Below, piece after piece: positions 39,865-46,527 of a stretch of 47,941 nucleotides of DNA. The notes beneath the pieces were generated by a model, which did not search any database, was not told where the DNA came from, and saw only the letters and a program-made list of their open reading frames with translations. Source of the stretch: CALMRE01 sp964412895. GTDB lineage: Bacteria > UBP6 > UBA1177 > JAKLFG01. Position 1 is the stretch's first letter. Every line of letters begins with the position of its first letter. The DNA lies in assembly GCA_964412895.1 (NCBI GenBank), contig CAYPQK010000009.1, positions 1 to 47,941 on the forward strand, read 5' to 3'. A program made the position numbers and the translations under genes.

Positions 39865-40143
39865 TTGCACAAAGCGGACCTCGTTAAAATTATCGCCATA
39901 AAAGGCGGTATCAGTTACCTTGACGCCGATGATTTTGTCAACCTCATGTTCGAGGCATTCGTTCAGGCTCTACTACGCGAGGAACGAATCGCCATCCGGG
40001 ATTTCGGCAACTTCACGGTGCGCCACTACGGAGCGCGGAAAAGTCATGACCCAAGAACGGGAAAGGAAATAATAGCCGCGCCGGTTCGCATCCCCTTTTT
40101 CAAGGCCGGAAGAGATCTTCTTAACCGCGTCAACAATCGGTAG
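39865..40143 (+). CDS. HU/IHF-family nucleoid protein
   Basis: The 92-residue protein matches HU: an N-terminal helical dimer part (HKADLVKIIAIKGG) and the DNA-binding arm signature IRDFGNFTVRHYGARKSHDPRTGKEI..P.R..PFFKAG. It bends DNA and may assist replication, recombination or relaxosome assembly. The start is a TTG at 39865, set by GGAG and by the family's usual beginning; no ATG is available. Confidence 0.9.
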   Translation: MHKADLVKIIAIKGGISYLDADDFVNLMFEAFVQALLREERIAIRDFGNFTVRHYGARKSHDPRTGKEIIAAPVRIPFFKAGRDLLNRVNNR

Positions 40144-40148
40144 AACAC

Positions 40149-40634
40149 ATGCAAACGCCGATCTCAAGAATCAGAAAAGGTTTGAAGTTGCTCGGGCGGA
40201 AAGTCTACATAGACCTTGTTGTCGATCTGGCCGTTGATGACTGTCTCGACGAATTCGACGAGGTTCCGCGCGATCTCCCGCCCGACGAGAGAAGATGTTT
40301 TCTCATAAATCTGCTCGAACATCCGAAACAACCAGAAAACAGCCGAAGCATGGAAACCTTGATTGCGGTCAACGCGCGACGCATCGAGGCGACCGATTAT
40401 CTCCACCGGAGCCGTGACGATCTCACCCGAGAGTTCGCGGAAATCGGCTTCGACAATAACCGGGGCATTACTCCGCTCATGCTTTACCTTTATCGTATCT
40501 CGACCGACCCGAACCACCCGGACCTCGATTATCTCCGCAAGCAGTACCTTTTCATGTGTCTGCACGATAGCGGACCTCGCTCCTCGACGGAAACACCGCA
40601 TCGGCAGGGACGGTTCCCACAGCGTGAACAGTAG
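40149..40634 (+). CDS. Unknown 161-residue protein
   Basis: The soluble, acidic, mostly helical protein starts five bases after the HU stop, so the two genes are probably co-transcribed. No motif was recognised. The last 20 residues (SSTETPHRQGRFPQREQ) are polar and probably disordered. Confidence 0.65.
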   Translation: MQTPISRIRKGLKLLGRKVYIDLVVDLAVDDCLDEFDEVPRDLPPDERRCFLINLLEHPKQPENSRSMETLIAVNARRIEATDYLHRSRDDLTREFAEIGFDNNRGITPLMLYLYRISTDPNHPDLDYLRKQYLFMCLHDSGPRSSTETPHRQGRFPQREQ

Positions 40635-40657
40635 CCATATACAGGGAGGAAAAGACC

Positions 40658-42976
40658 ATGACCAAGCTCGTAATCGCGGAAAAGCCCTCGATGGCGAAGA
40701 AATACCGCGAGGCACTCAAGGGGACGCCTGACCTCGTTGTCACAAACTCGGTCGGTCACATCGAGACGCTCGCCGATCTTGAATACTACCTTGCTGGAAA
40801 AATGAAGGAGAAAGGCGGTTGGGCCGACTCTATCGCGTTCCTTCCGTTCGTTCCGCCTCACTTCGTTCATGTGGTCAAAGATGCCGAAGTCTTCGCCGAG
40901 ATCGCAAAGCACCTGCCGAAGGCGACCGAAATAATACTCGCGTGCGACCCCGACCGTGAAGGCGAACTCATCCACCGGAACATCATCGAGATCGCCGAAC
41001 AGAAGGGCCTTGTCAAGACGAACCGCATTTCGCGCGTCTGGCTCCACAGCGAGACGGCCGCCGAGATCAAGAAAGCCTTCGACGGCCGCAAATCGGCCGC
41101 CGCCTATGAAGGATACTATCAGGCGGCTCATACCCGCGAGTCGGTAGACTGGCTCGTCGGCATCCAACTCACCCGGCTCTACTCGGTCAAATACGGCAAA
41201 GGGAAGCCCCTCAGTATCGGCCGGGTCCAATCGTGGCTCCTTGCCGAGATAGCGAAGCGCTGGCGTGAGAACAAGGAACACCGCTCAATCCCATTCTGGA
41301 CCTTTCAATTCCTGACCGGCGAAGGGGTTCCCTTCAACCTCGTCGATGATGACGGGAAAATACTGCAATACCTCGACCCCAACGCGGCCGAACAGACCTA
41401 CGCGGGGTTGTGCAACCAACCGCTCGCCATCCGCGCCGTGACCGTCAAGAAGGCCACGGAACACGCCCCCGCGCTCTACGACCTCAAACAGTTGCAGAAG
41501 GACGCGGCGACCAAGCTCAAACTCAGCCCCGATGAAACGCTCAAGATCGCGCAGGCGCTCTACGAGGAACACGAGCTGATCTCCTACCCGCGAACCGATT
41601 GTAATGTCCTGTCGGCCGAAGAAGCGGCGGAGATCCCGAAAGCCGTTGCCCTCGTCGAGAAGTTCCCCGAATACCGCGAGCTGGTCGGCACGGTGCGCGC
41701 CGTAAACCCGGCCCTCGGCCTCGGCAAGAAATACATCGGCGCGTTGCAAGGTCACTATGCCATTATCCCGGTCCTCTCCTACTCCAAAGACCGAGCGCCC
41801 GATCTCGATGTCAAGGAAATGGGCCTGTTCGACCTCATCGTCAAACGGTTCCTTGCGGCTCTCCTGCCGCCCGCACAGGCCGAACAGACCGAGATATCCG
41901 CGACGATCAAGGATGCCCGGTTTATCGCCCGGTTCAAGAACTACATCGACCGCGGCTATTTGAAATACATCGCCCCGGTCAAAGACGAAGAAGAAAAAGA
42001 CGAAGATATCCGCAGCGGGATAGCCTACCGCAACGGTCAGGTCGTTGCCGGTCGGCTCACTAAAAAGGAAGAAAAGACCAAGCCCCAGCCCCTTTTCAAA
42101 GATACTTCCATCCTCACGCTCATGGAACGGGCGCACCTCATGGTGACGGACAAGTCGCTCCGCGACGCGCTCAAGGAGGCCAACGGCATCGGAACCGCCG
42201 CAACCCGCGCGAGCTTCGTTCCTACGCTCATTTCGCGCGGCTACATCGAGAAGGAGAAAGGCTCCTACATACCTACCCAGCTCGGCGTCGATCTGGATAA
42301 GATACTCCCGGAAGAACTCAAGGTGCCCGATTTCAGCGCCCGGCTCGAACATAACCTATGGTCCATCGTACAAGGCGCTGGTAGCGCCGGGTTCGATGAC
42401 ATCATGCGTGACACCGAAGCGTTTCTCCGGCGCGTCTTCGACAGAATCGGCCGCACGACGGCCAACCTCGATGTAGACGCGCAAGACGCCCTCGGCGACT
42501 GTCCCAAGTGTCGCAAGGGCCATGTCATGGTCAAGGAAAAGGGCTACTTCTGCAACGACCGGGAATGCGGTTTCGCGCTCTGGAAGAGCATCGCCGGGGC
42601 GACGCTCACCAAGACCGAAGCCAAGAACATCCTCAAGAACGGCGAGACCCGGAAGCCGCTCGATATGAAGAACAAGGAAGGAAAGGAGTTCGAGGCCCGG
42701 TTGAAGCTCAACCGCGAGACATGGAAGCTCGATTTCGTCTTTGAAGACAAGAAGCCCGGCCCCGGCTACGGCGCCAGCGGACAGGTCCGCAAATCTTCGG
42801 ACCCGGCGAGATCTGCGCCGGCAACGACCGGCCCAGCCGCCGGGGGAAATCCGCTCTCGGAGAAACAGCTCGCCGTCATCGAGCGCAACGCGCCCGAGGC
42901 CGTCAAGAAAGCGGTCGCCAAGGGCGACTATGCCGTCGGACGGAAGTTCCTCGACGAGTTTTTCAAAAAGAAATAG
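40658..42976 (+). CDS. topB: DNA topoisomerase III (type IA) with PLSEKQ tail module
   Basis: Type IA topoisomerases of conjugative plasmids relax or decatenate DNA. The 772-residue protein starts VIAEKPSMAKKY, has the toprim acidic motif DPDREGELIHR, the catalytic Tyr310 in ISYPRTDC, and a C-terminal zinc ribbon (CPKCRKGHVMVKEKGYFCNDREC). Residues 732-772 (PLSEKQLAVIERNAPEAV and on) are a copy of the 48-residue module found four times in the 760-residue protein. The ribosome site is GGGAGGAAAAG. Confidence 0.94.
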   Translation: MTKLVIAEKPSMAKKYREALKGTPDLVVTNSVGHIETLADLEYYLAGKMKEKGGWADSIAFLPFVPPHFVHVVKDAEVFAEIAKHLPKATEIILACDPDREGELIHRNIIEIAEQKGLVKTNRISRVWLHSETAAEIKKAFDGRKSAAAYEGYYQAAHTRESVDWLVGIQLTRLYSVKYGKGKPLSIGRVQSWLLAEIAKRWRENKEHRSIPFWTFQFLTGEGVPFNLVDDDGKILQYLDPNAAEQTYAGLCNQPLAIRAVTVKKATEHAPALYDLKQLQKDAATKLKLSPDETLKIAQALYEEHELISYPRTDCNVLSAEEAAEIPKAVALVEKFPEYRELVGTVRAVNPALGLGKKYIGALQGHYAIIPVLSYSKDRAPDLDVKEMGLFDLIVKRFLAALLPPAQAEQTEISATIKDARFIARFKNYIDRGYLKYIAPVKDEEEKDEDIRSGIAYRNGQVVAGRLTKKEEKTKPQPLFKDTSILTLMERAHLMVTDKSLRDALKEANGIGTAATRASFVPTLISRGYIEKEKGSYIPTQLGVDLDKILPEELKVPDFSARLEHNLWSIVQGAGSAGFDDIMRDTEAFLRRVFDRIGRTTANLDVDAQDALGDCPKCRKGHVMVKEKGYFCNDRECGFALWKSIAGATLTKTEAKNILKNGETRKPLDMKNKEGKEFEARLKLNRETWKLDFVFEDKKPGPGYGASGQVRKSSDPARSAPATTGPAAGGNPLSEKQLAVIERNAPEAVKKAVAKGDYAVGRKFLDEFFKKK

Positions 42977-42985
42977 GAGGTCCCG

Positions 42986-43876
42986 ATGAAAACCGGATAC
43001 AGCTTACTTCTCGGCGAACACATCGAAGCGATCCGCGTTGCATATAAGGATTGCGAACTTTTTCAGATCGTTTGTCCTTGTTGCAAGGAACCAATCTTCA
43101 AGGTAGTCCGGCCGGACGAAAAAACTCCCTTGCATTATCTTTCCCACTACGAAAAAGCAAGAGCCTATTCCGCCGACTGCGAACTGCGGGTCAACAACAC
43201 TTCTAAAGAAGAGATCGACCGCGAGAACACCGTTTCAAGAGACCAGCGTCTTTCCTATTTCCTCCGGGTTTTCAGGACCGCCCTCTTGGAGAACGAATAC
43301 AGCGACGACATGAAAAACGCAAGCTCCAAACTCGATATGTTGACACGCTCACACGCGATAGCCTTCATACGAAATTCTCATTACGACTTTCTCAAAAGTC
43401 AAAAGGATTTCTCCGACCAGAATACCATCTATGGATTTTTCAACGACTATGTTCAAGATGTGACCGAAGTGAGCGGCAGCTATTACGACACCGAGTTCTC
43501 TCTTGCCATGCAGAAGAAAATAGCGTTCGATATGTGGATTCATCTACTGTCGCCGCAATCGCGGCCGAACTACGATTATCTTTTCAGCCATGCGTACCTC
43601 TTCCTTATGTTTAGAATCGCCGAAGCTCAGTCTACGAGGACGCTTTACCAGCATGAGGTCGTTCTTTTTACCAAAATGGAAAAGATGATGAACACCTCGA
43701 AACACAAGGCACAGGAAACGCTTGCCTATCTTCTTAACTATCCTACAGACAATGGCACCTCGAACCTCGGAAGCAAAATGTTCAGCGAAATAATGCACGA
43801 AATGCTCGGAACGCTTCTCCGGCTACCTTATTTCACCCTTATCAAGAAGGCCATTGCCGAGAAAAGCATCGCCTGA
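42986..43876 (+). CDS. Zinc-finger protein of unknown function (CoiA-like N-terminus)
   Basis: The 296-residue protein has an N-terminal zinc site (CPCCKEPIFKVVRP...HYLSHYEKARAYSADCELR) like the start of CoiA and other nuclease-associated proteins. A helical body follows, without a recognised nuclease motif. It lies 9 bases after topB, with an AGGAGG ribosome site, and is probably co-transcribed. Codons are A/T-richer than those of topB. Confidence 0.65.
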   Translation: MKTGYSLLLGEHIEAIRVAYKDCELFQIVCPCCKEPIFKVVRPDEKTPLHYLSHYEKARAYSADCELRVNNTSKEEIDRENTVSRDQRLSYFLRVFRTALLENEYSDDMKNASSKLDMLTRSHAIAFIRNSHYDFLKSQKDFSDQNTIYGFFNDYVQDVTEVSGSYYDTEFSLAMQKKIAFDMWIHLLSPQSRPNYDYLFSHAYLFLMFRIAEAQSTRTLYQHEVVLFTKMEKMMNTSKHKAQETLAYLLNYPTDNGTSNLGSKMFSEIMHEMLGTLLRLPYFTLIKKAIAEKSIA

Positions 43877-43882
43877 TTTCAC

Positions 43883-43906
43883 CGGGGCGGCGTTTCCGCC
43901 GCCCCG
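43883..43906. terminator. Perfect 10 bp hairpin between convergent genes
   Basis: CGGGGCGGCG-TTTC-CGCCGCCCCG sits between the zinc-finger gene and the leftward small genes. No T-run follows on either strand. It probably works as a two-way transcription block or mRNA-end stabiliser. Confidence 0.55.
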
Positions 43907-43916
43907 ATCTGCCGCC

Positions 43917-44111
43917 CTACTTCTGGCCGGGTTTCTTTCCCCGACTGAACCGGTGCTTTTTGTTGGCGACCGCTCGCTCGTGGAATTCCAATTCGTCCAT
44001 TTCCGGCGGCCGGACCGGGCGTTCAAATACCGCGACACCTTCCGGGAGTCGAACGGCAACGATGAGACACACGAGAAGCACTAGGAACACTTGAGACTTT
44101 TTCATCTTCAT
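43917..44111 (-). CDS. Small membrane-anchored basic protein
   Basis: The 64-residue protein has one hydrophobic N-terminal segment (VFLVLLVCLIVAV) and a charged tail ending in RFSRGKKPGQK. ATG 44111 overlaps the upstream stop (ATGA). ATG 44105, seven bases after GGAGA, would fit a ribosome site better and shortens it by two residues. Function unknown. Confidence 0.55.
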   Translation of the reverse strand: MKMKKSQVFLVLLVCLIVAVRLPEGVAVFERPVRPPEMDELEFHERAVANKKHRFSRGKKPGQK

Positions 44112-44329
44112 TCTCCTTTATCAGTTAATGGACCTACCTTATTTATCGTTTTGGAAAAGAACTTAACTCCTTCTATTATAGCAGGCGTTCGCTCGCATTC
44201 TTTCGCAAGGTAGATAGCCGTATCTACCCACGGATTATATAACCTCAGACCCCAGCCCCTTCGCAATCCAGATTCGGCGAATCTATATAGGTTTGTTCCG
44301 CAGAAACTCGCTCGCAAAATTTCGGACAT
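44108..44329 (-). CDS. Unknown 73-residue protein
   Basis: This is a small soluble protein of mixed composition, with a GAGGTG ribosome site on the minus strand. It is coupled to the membrane-anchored protein by overlap. A TATAAT on the minus strand (44407-44412) inside a palindrome is its likely promoter. No family recognised. Confidence 0.55.
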   Translation of the reverse strand: MSEILRASFCGTNLYRFAESGLRRGWGLRLYNPWVDTAIYLAKECERTPAIIEGVKFFSKTINKVGPLTDKGE

Positions 44330-44376
44330 GAAACACCTCTAAAATCGGTCGCTCTCTATATGTTATTTATTAGAAC

Positions 44377-44423
44377 TGGCCCTAATTCAGAGGGCCAATA
44401 CAACACATTATACATTGTGTTGT
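44377..44423. promoter_or_regulatory. Two adjacent dyads: operator or recombination site
   Basis: TGGCCCT-AATTCAG-AGGGCCA (44377-44397) is followed by ACAACACA-TTATACAT-TGTGTTGT (44400-44423). The second has 8 bp arms around an 8 bp A/T centre, the geometry of a tyrosine-recombinase core site, and lies near the recombinase gene. Its centre also reads TATAAT on the minus strand, so it may instead be a repressed promoter. Confidence 0.5.
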
Positions 44424-44470
44424 GTTAATGCCACAACTACCGATATTTACTACATTAACTGAAAATTATC

Positions 44471-44499
44471 TTGACAGGGGGGCAAAAACAGGATACATA
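44471..44499 (+). promoter_or_regulatory. Promoter of the tyrosine recombinase gene
   Basis: TTGACA at 44471-44476, a 17-base spacer and a weak TACATA at 44494-44499. Confidence 0.5.
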
Positions 44500-44538
44500 A
44501 CGGTTGCTGTTGTTGTAAGAATCTTGAGGTAAAAGGCC

Positions 44539-45093
44539 ATGAAGGACGCCCAGCCGATCCGTGACCGGCTCGACATCGACCGACTCAGGCAGGCCATGAA
44601 GGGAGCCAACGCCACGCGAGACCGCGCCCTCCTTTCGGTCGCCTTGAATACCGGGCTTCGTATCGGGGACATTCTGCGGCTCACCGTGGGCGATGTGGCG
44701 GCCCCCAAGACGCATATCGTCATCGTACAGCAGAAGACCAGTAAGCCGAGCCGGAATCTTATCACCCCGGCGCTCCGGGCGGTTCTTGACCCTTATATCG
44801 CCGGGAAAACCCCCGACGCGCCGCTATTCCCTTCGAGCCGCAACCCCTCCCTCGCCATCGACCGGGTTCAGGTCTACCGCATCTTAGAGGCGGCCCGCAA
44901 ACGCGCCGGACTCGAAAATCCGATCTCGCCCCACAGCCTGCGGAAGACTTTCGGCTGGCACCACTACAACACTTACAAGGATGTGGTTCTCCTACAGAAG
45001 ATTTTCCACCATTCCGCGCCGAGCGTGACGCTTCGCTACATCGGCGTGGATGCCGACAGCATAGACGCCTCGCTTAAAGATTTTTCTCTGTAA
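44539..45093 (+). CDS. Minimal tyrosine recombinase (catalytic domain only)
   Basis: The 184-residue protein has the complete catalytic set: Arg41 (TGLRIGDIL), Lys66, His132 and Arg135 (HSLRKTF), His158 and the nucleophile Tyr167 (LRYIG). It lacks the usual N-terminal core-binding domain. Short Xer-like enzymes of this kind often resolve plasmid multimers. A candidate target lies 116 bases upstream (44400-44423). GAGG precedes the ATG. Confidence 0.88.
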   Translation: MKDAQPIRDRLDIDRLRQAMKGANATRDRALLSVALNTGLRIGDILRLTVGDVAAPKTHIVIVQQKTSKPSRNLITPALRAVLDPYIAGKTPDAPLFPSSRNPSLAIDRVQVYRILEAARKRAGLENPISPHSLRKTFGWHHYNTYKDVVLLQKIFHHSAPSVTLRYIGVDADSIDASLKDFSL

Positions 45094-45203
45094 AATCAAG
45101 GTTCCATTAAGAAACATGAATCCTTTTCGCGCGAAGCGGTATCATAGAGGGTGTTGCTGTATGGTAGAGGTACGAGGTGCCGGTAATATTTTCAGGAGGC
45201 CGG
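45094..45203. other. Gap between convergent recombinase genes
   Basis: No gene. A short palindrome TTCGCGCGAA lies near 45128. No clear terminator is seen. Confidence 0.5.
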
Positions 45204-45815
45204 TCAGCGGTTCTCGACGATCTCCGCGAGGTCGGAGTTTGCCTTGATGTAAGCGCGCATCGTCTGATAGTGAACCTCCATCGCCTTTGCAATGGCCTTT
45301 ACGCTGTCGCCGCGCTTGAGCGCTCGCCGTATCTGCGGTTTTTTCGCATTCAACCGCGACTCGCCTTTCCGGGATTTCCGGGGTTGTCTTTTGGCGCGGG
45401 CCTTTCCCTCCCGAATCTTGAGACCGCGAAATTCTTTGTCTATCGTCGTGAAGAGCGACAGGAACGAAAGAAAAGTCCGCGTGTAGAGGGTGGAGTCCAG
45501 AACGACGCCGTAGCGCGCGAAATGTACCTCGACCGATTTCCGCGCGAGAAAAGACAGCAATTCGACCACATCCACTACCGAGGCCCCGAGCCGCGAGAAT
45601 TGGTCGCAAACGAGGACATCCCCCGCTTTCAGGTCGCGGGCGATCTCTCCGATCTTCCGCGCCGACCACGGCACGGAAGAACTCACCTCCTCGGTCACCG
45701 CTTCGCATGTTTTCCCGATCTCGTCGCAATACCGGGCTATCAATGCAACCTGCTTGTCGCGTTCGGCCGCCGCCTTATAAGAAACATAAGCGACGATATT
45801 TCTTTTCTTCGCCAT
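45204..45815 (-). CDS. Atypical serine recombinase (resolvase family)
   Basis: The 203-residue protein has the resolvase plan: an N-terminal domain (RNIVAYVSYKAAAERDKQV, LVCDQFSRLGASVVDVVELL), a helix with IDKEFRGLKIREGKARAK and a C-terminal HTH (AIAKAMEVHYQTMRAYI). The usual YARVST motif reads YVSYKA. Without a gap the catalytic Ser aligns with Lys14 and its Arg partner with Ser12; a two-residue deletion could place Ser12 in the active site. Asp-Arg of the second motif is Asp-Gln. It may be inactive or a regulatory derivative. GAGGAAG precedes the ATG. Confidence 0.8.
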   Translation of the reverse strand: MAKKRNIVAYVSYKAAAERDKQVALIARYCDEIGKTCEAVTEEVSSSVPWSARKIGEIARDLKAGDVLVCDQFSRLGASVVDVVELLSFLARKSVEVHFARYGVVLDSTLYTRTFLSFLSLFTTIDKEFRGLKIREGKARAKRQPRKSRKGESRLNAKKPQIRRALKRGDSVKAIAKAMEVHYQTMRAYIKANSDLAEIVENR

Positions 45816-45852
45816 CGTTCTTCCTCGCGTTCAGATGTTATATAATAACTAT

Positions 45853-45867
45853 AGTCACGCTATCACT
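45853..45867 (+). promoter_or_regulatory. Heptad operator site H before the VirB2 promoter
   Basis: TATCACT at 45861 and a degenerate AGTCACG at 45853, 8 bp apart, end six bases before the -35 box of the VirB2 promoter and lie upstream of the divergent recombinase gene. Confidence 0.45.
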
Positions 45868-45873
45868 TTTTCC

Positions 45874-45902
45874 TTGACAACTACAACACTCTATTCTATG
45901 AT
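45874..45902 (+). promoter_or_regulatory. Main T4SS operon promoter
   Basis: TTGACA at 45874-45879, a 17-base spacer and TATGAT at 45897-45902 (5 of 6), the best promoter in the window, 44 bases before the VirB2 ATG. Confidence 0.8.
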
Positions 45903-45920
45903 TGCAATGTTTGTTGTCAA
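45874..45920. promoter_or_regulatory. Inverted repeat TTGACAAC / GTTGTCAA spanning the T4SS promoter
   Basis: Perfect 8 bp arms at 45874-45881 (covering the -35 box) and 45913-45920 (just after the start site), 31 bases apart. The geometry suits a repressor that bridges the promoter. Confidence 0.55.
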
Positions 45921-45945
45921 CTTATCCACTTTTTGGAGGCTCACC

Positions 45946-46251
45946 ATGACCCGCACGAAGAAAAACGCCCTGCTTCTTTCCTCGATGTTTGCGCTTGCGC
46001 TCATCATCGTTCTTGTCCCCGATCTGGCTCTTGCCGACGCCGCCGCTATCGGCGCGAAAGTCGAGAAATCGGTCAATGACATTATCAGCATCGTAACCAA
46101 CATCGGGTATGGCCTCTGCACCATCGGCGCTATCGTCGGCGGTATCCTGTGGGGAACCGGCAACCCGCGCGGCAAAGGCATCGTTCTCGGTGCCATCATC
46201 GGCGCTGGCGTGATCGCGGTTGCCGGAGAACTCGTGAAGCTCCTCCAGTAA
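45946..46251 (+). CDS. virB2: VirB2-like pilin
   Basis: The 101-residue prepilin has a long signal peptide ending ALA-DAA and two hydrophobic segments (ISIVTNIGYGLCTIGAIVGG and GIVLGAIIGAGVIAVAG) separated by a short basic loop (NPRGK), the VirB2/TrbC plan. It forms the conjugative pilus. I chose ATG 45946 after GGAGG; an upstream start would add a hydrophobic extension. It is the first gene of the main transfer operon. Confidence 0.9.
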   Translation: MTRTKKNALLLSSMFALALIIVLVPDLALADAAAIGAKVEKSVNDIISIVTNIGYGLCTIGAIVGGILWGTGNPRGKGIVLGAIIGAGVIAVAGELVKLLQ

Positions 46252-46254
46252 TCA

Positions 46255-46527
46255 ATGAAAGTCTGGAAGATCCTCGGCCCCAAAGGCGGTTTGTTCCCGC
46301 CGCAGATGATAGCGCTTATCGGTGTCGCTTTCTTCTGTTCGTTCATGTTCTATCGGGGCCGAGGACGCCTTCTGGTCGTTTTCCTCGTCGTTCTGCTTGC
46401 CTATGCCTTCGGATTCATCGTGCGCCGTCTTCTCGACGGCCGGACCGAGATTCTCGAAATACTCTACCGCGCGCTTTTCAAGCGCCGTGGCAGTTATTCC
46501 CTACTTGACCGGGACAAACCAACATGA
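46255..46527 (+). CDS. virB3: VirB3-like inner-membrane protein
   Basis: The 90-residue protein has two membrane segments (MIALIGVAFFCSFMFY and LLVVFLVVLLAYAFGFIV) and a basic C-terminus. It sits between VirB2 and VirB4 as in most T4SS operons, where VirB3 partners VirB4. The stop overlaps the VirB4 start (ATGA). Confidence 0.8.
   Translation: MKVWKILGPKGGLFPPQMIALIGVAFFCSFMFYRGRGRLLVVFLVVLLAYAFGFIVRRLLDGRTEILEILYRALFKRRGSYSLLDRDKPT

Noticed and set aside
45921..45929. DnaA-box-like TTATCCAC in the VirB2 leader
   Set aside because: Single imperfect copy far from the iteron origin; chance match likely.
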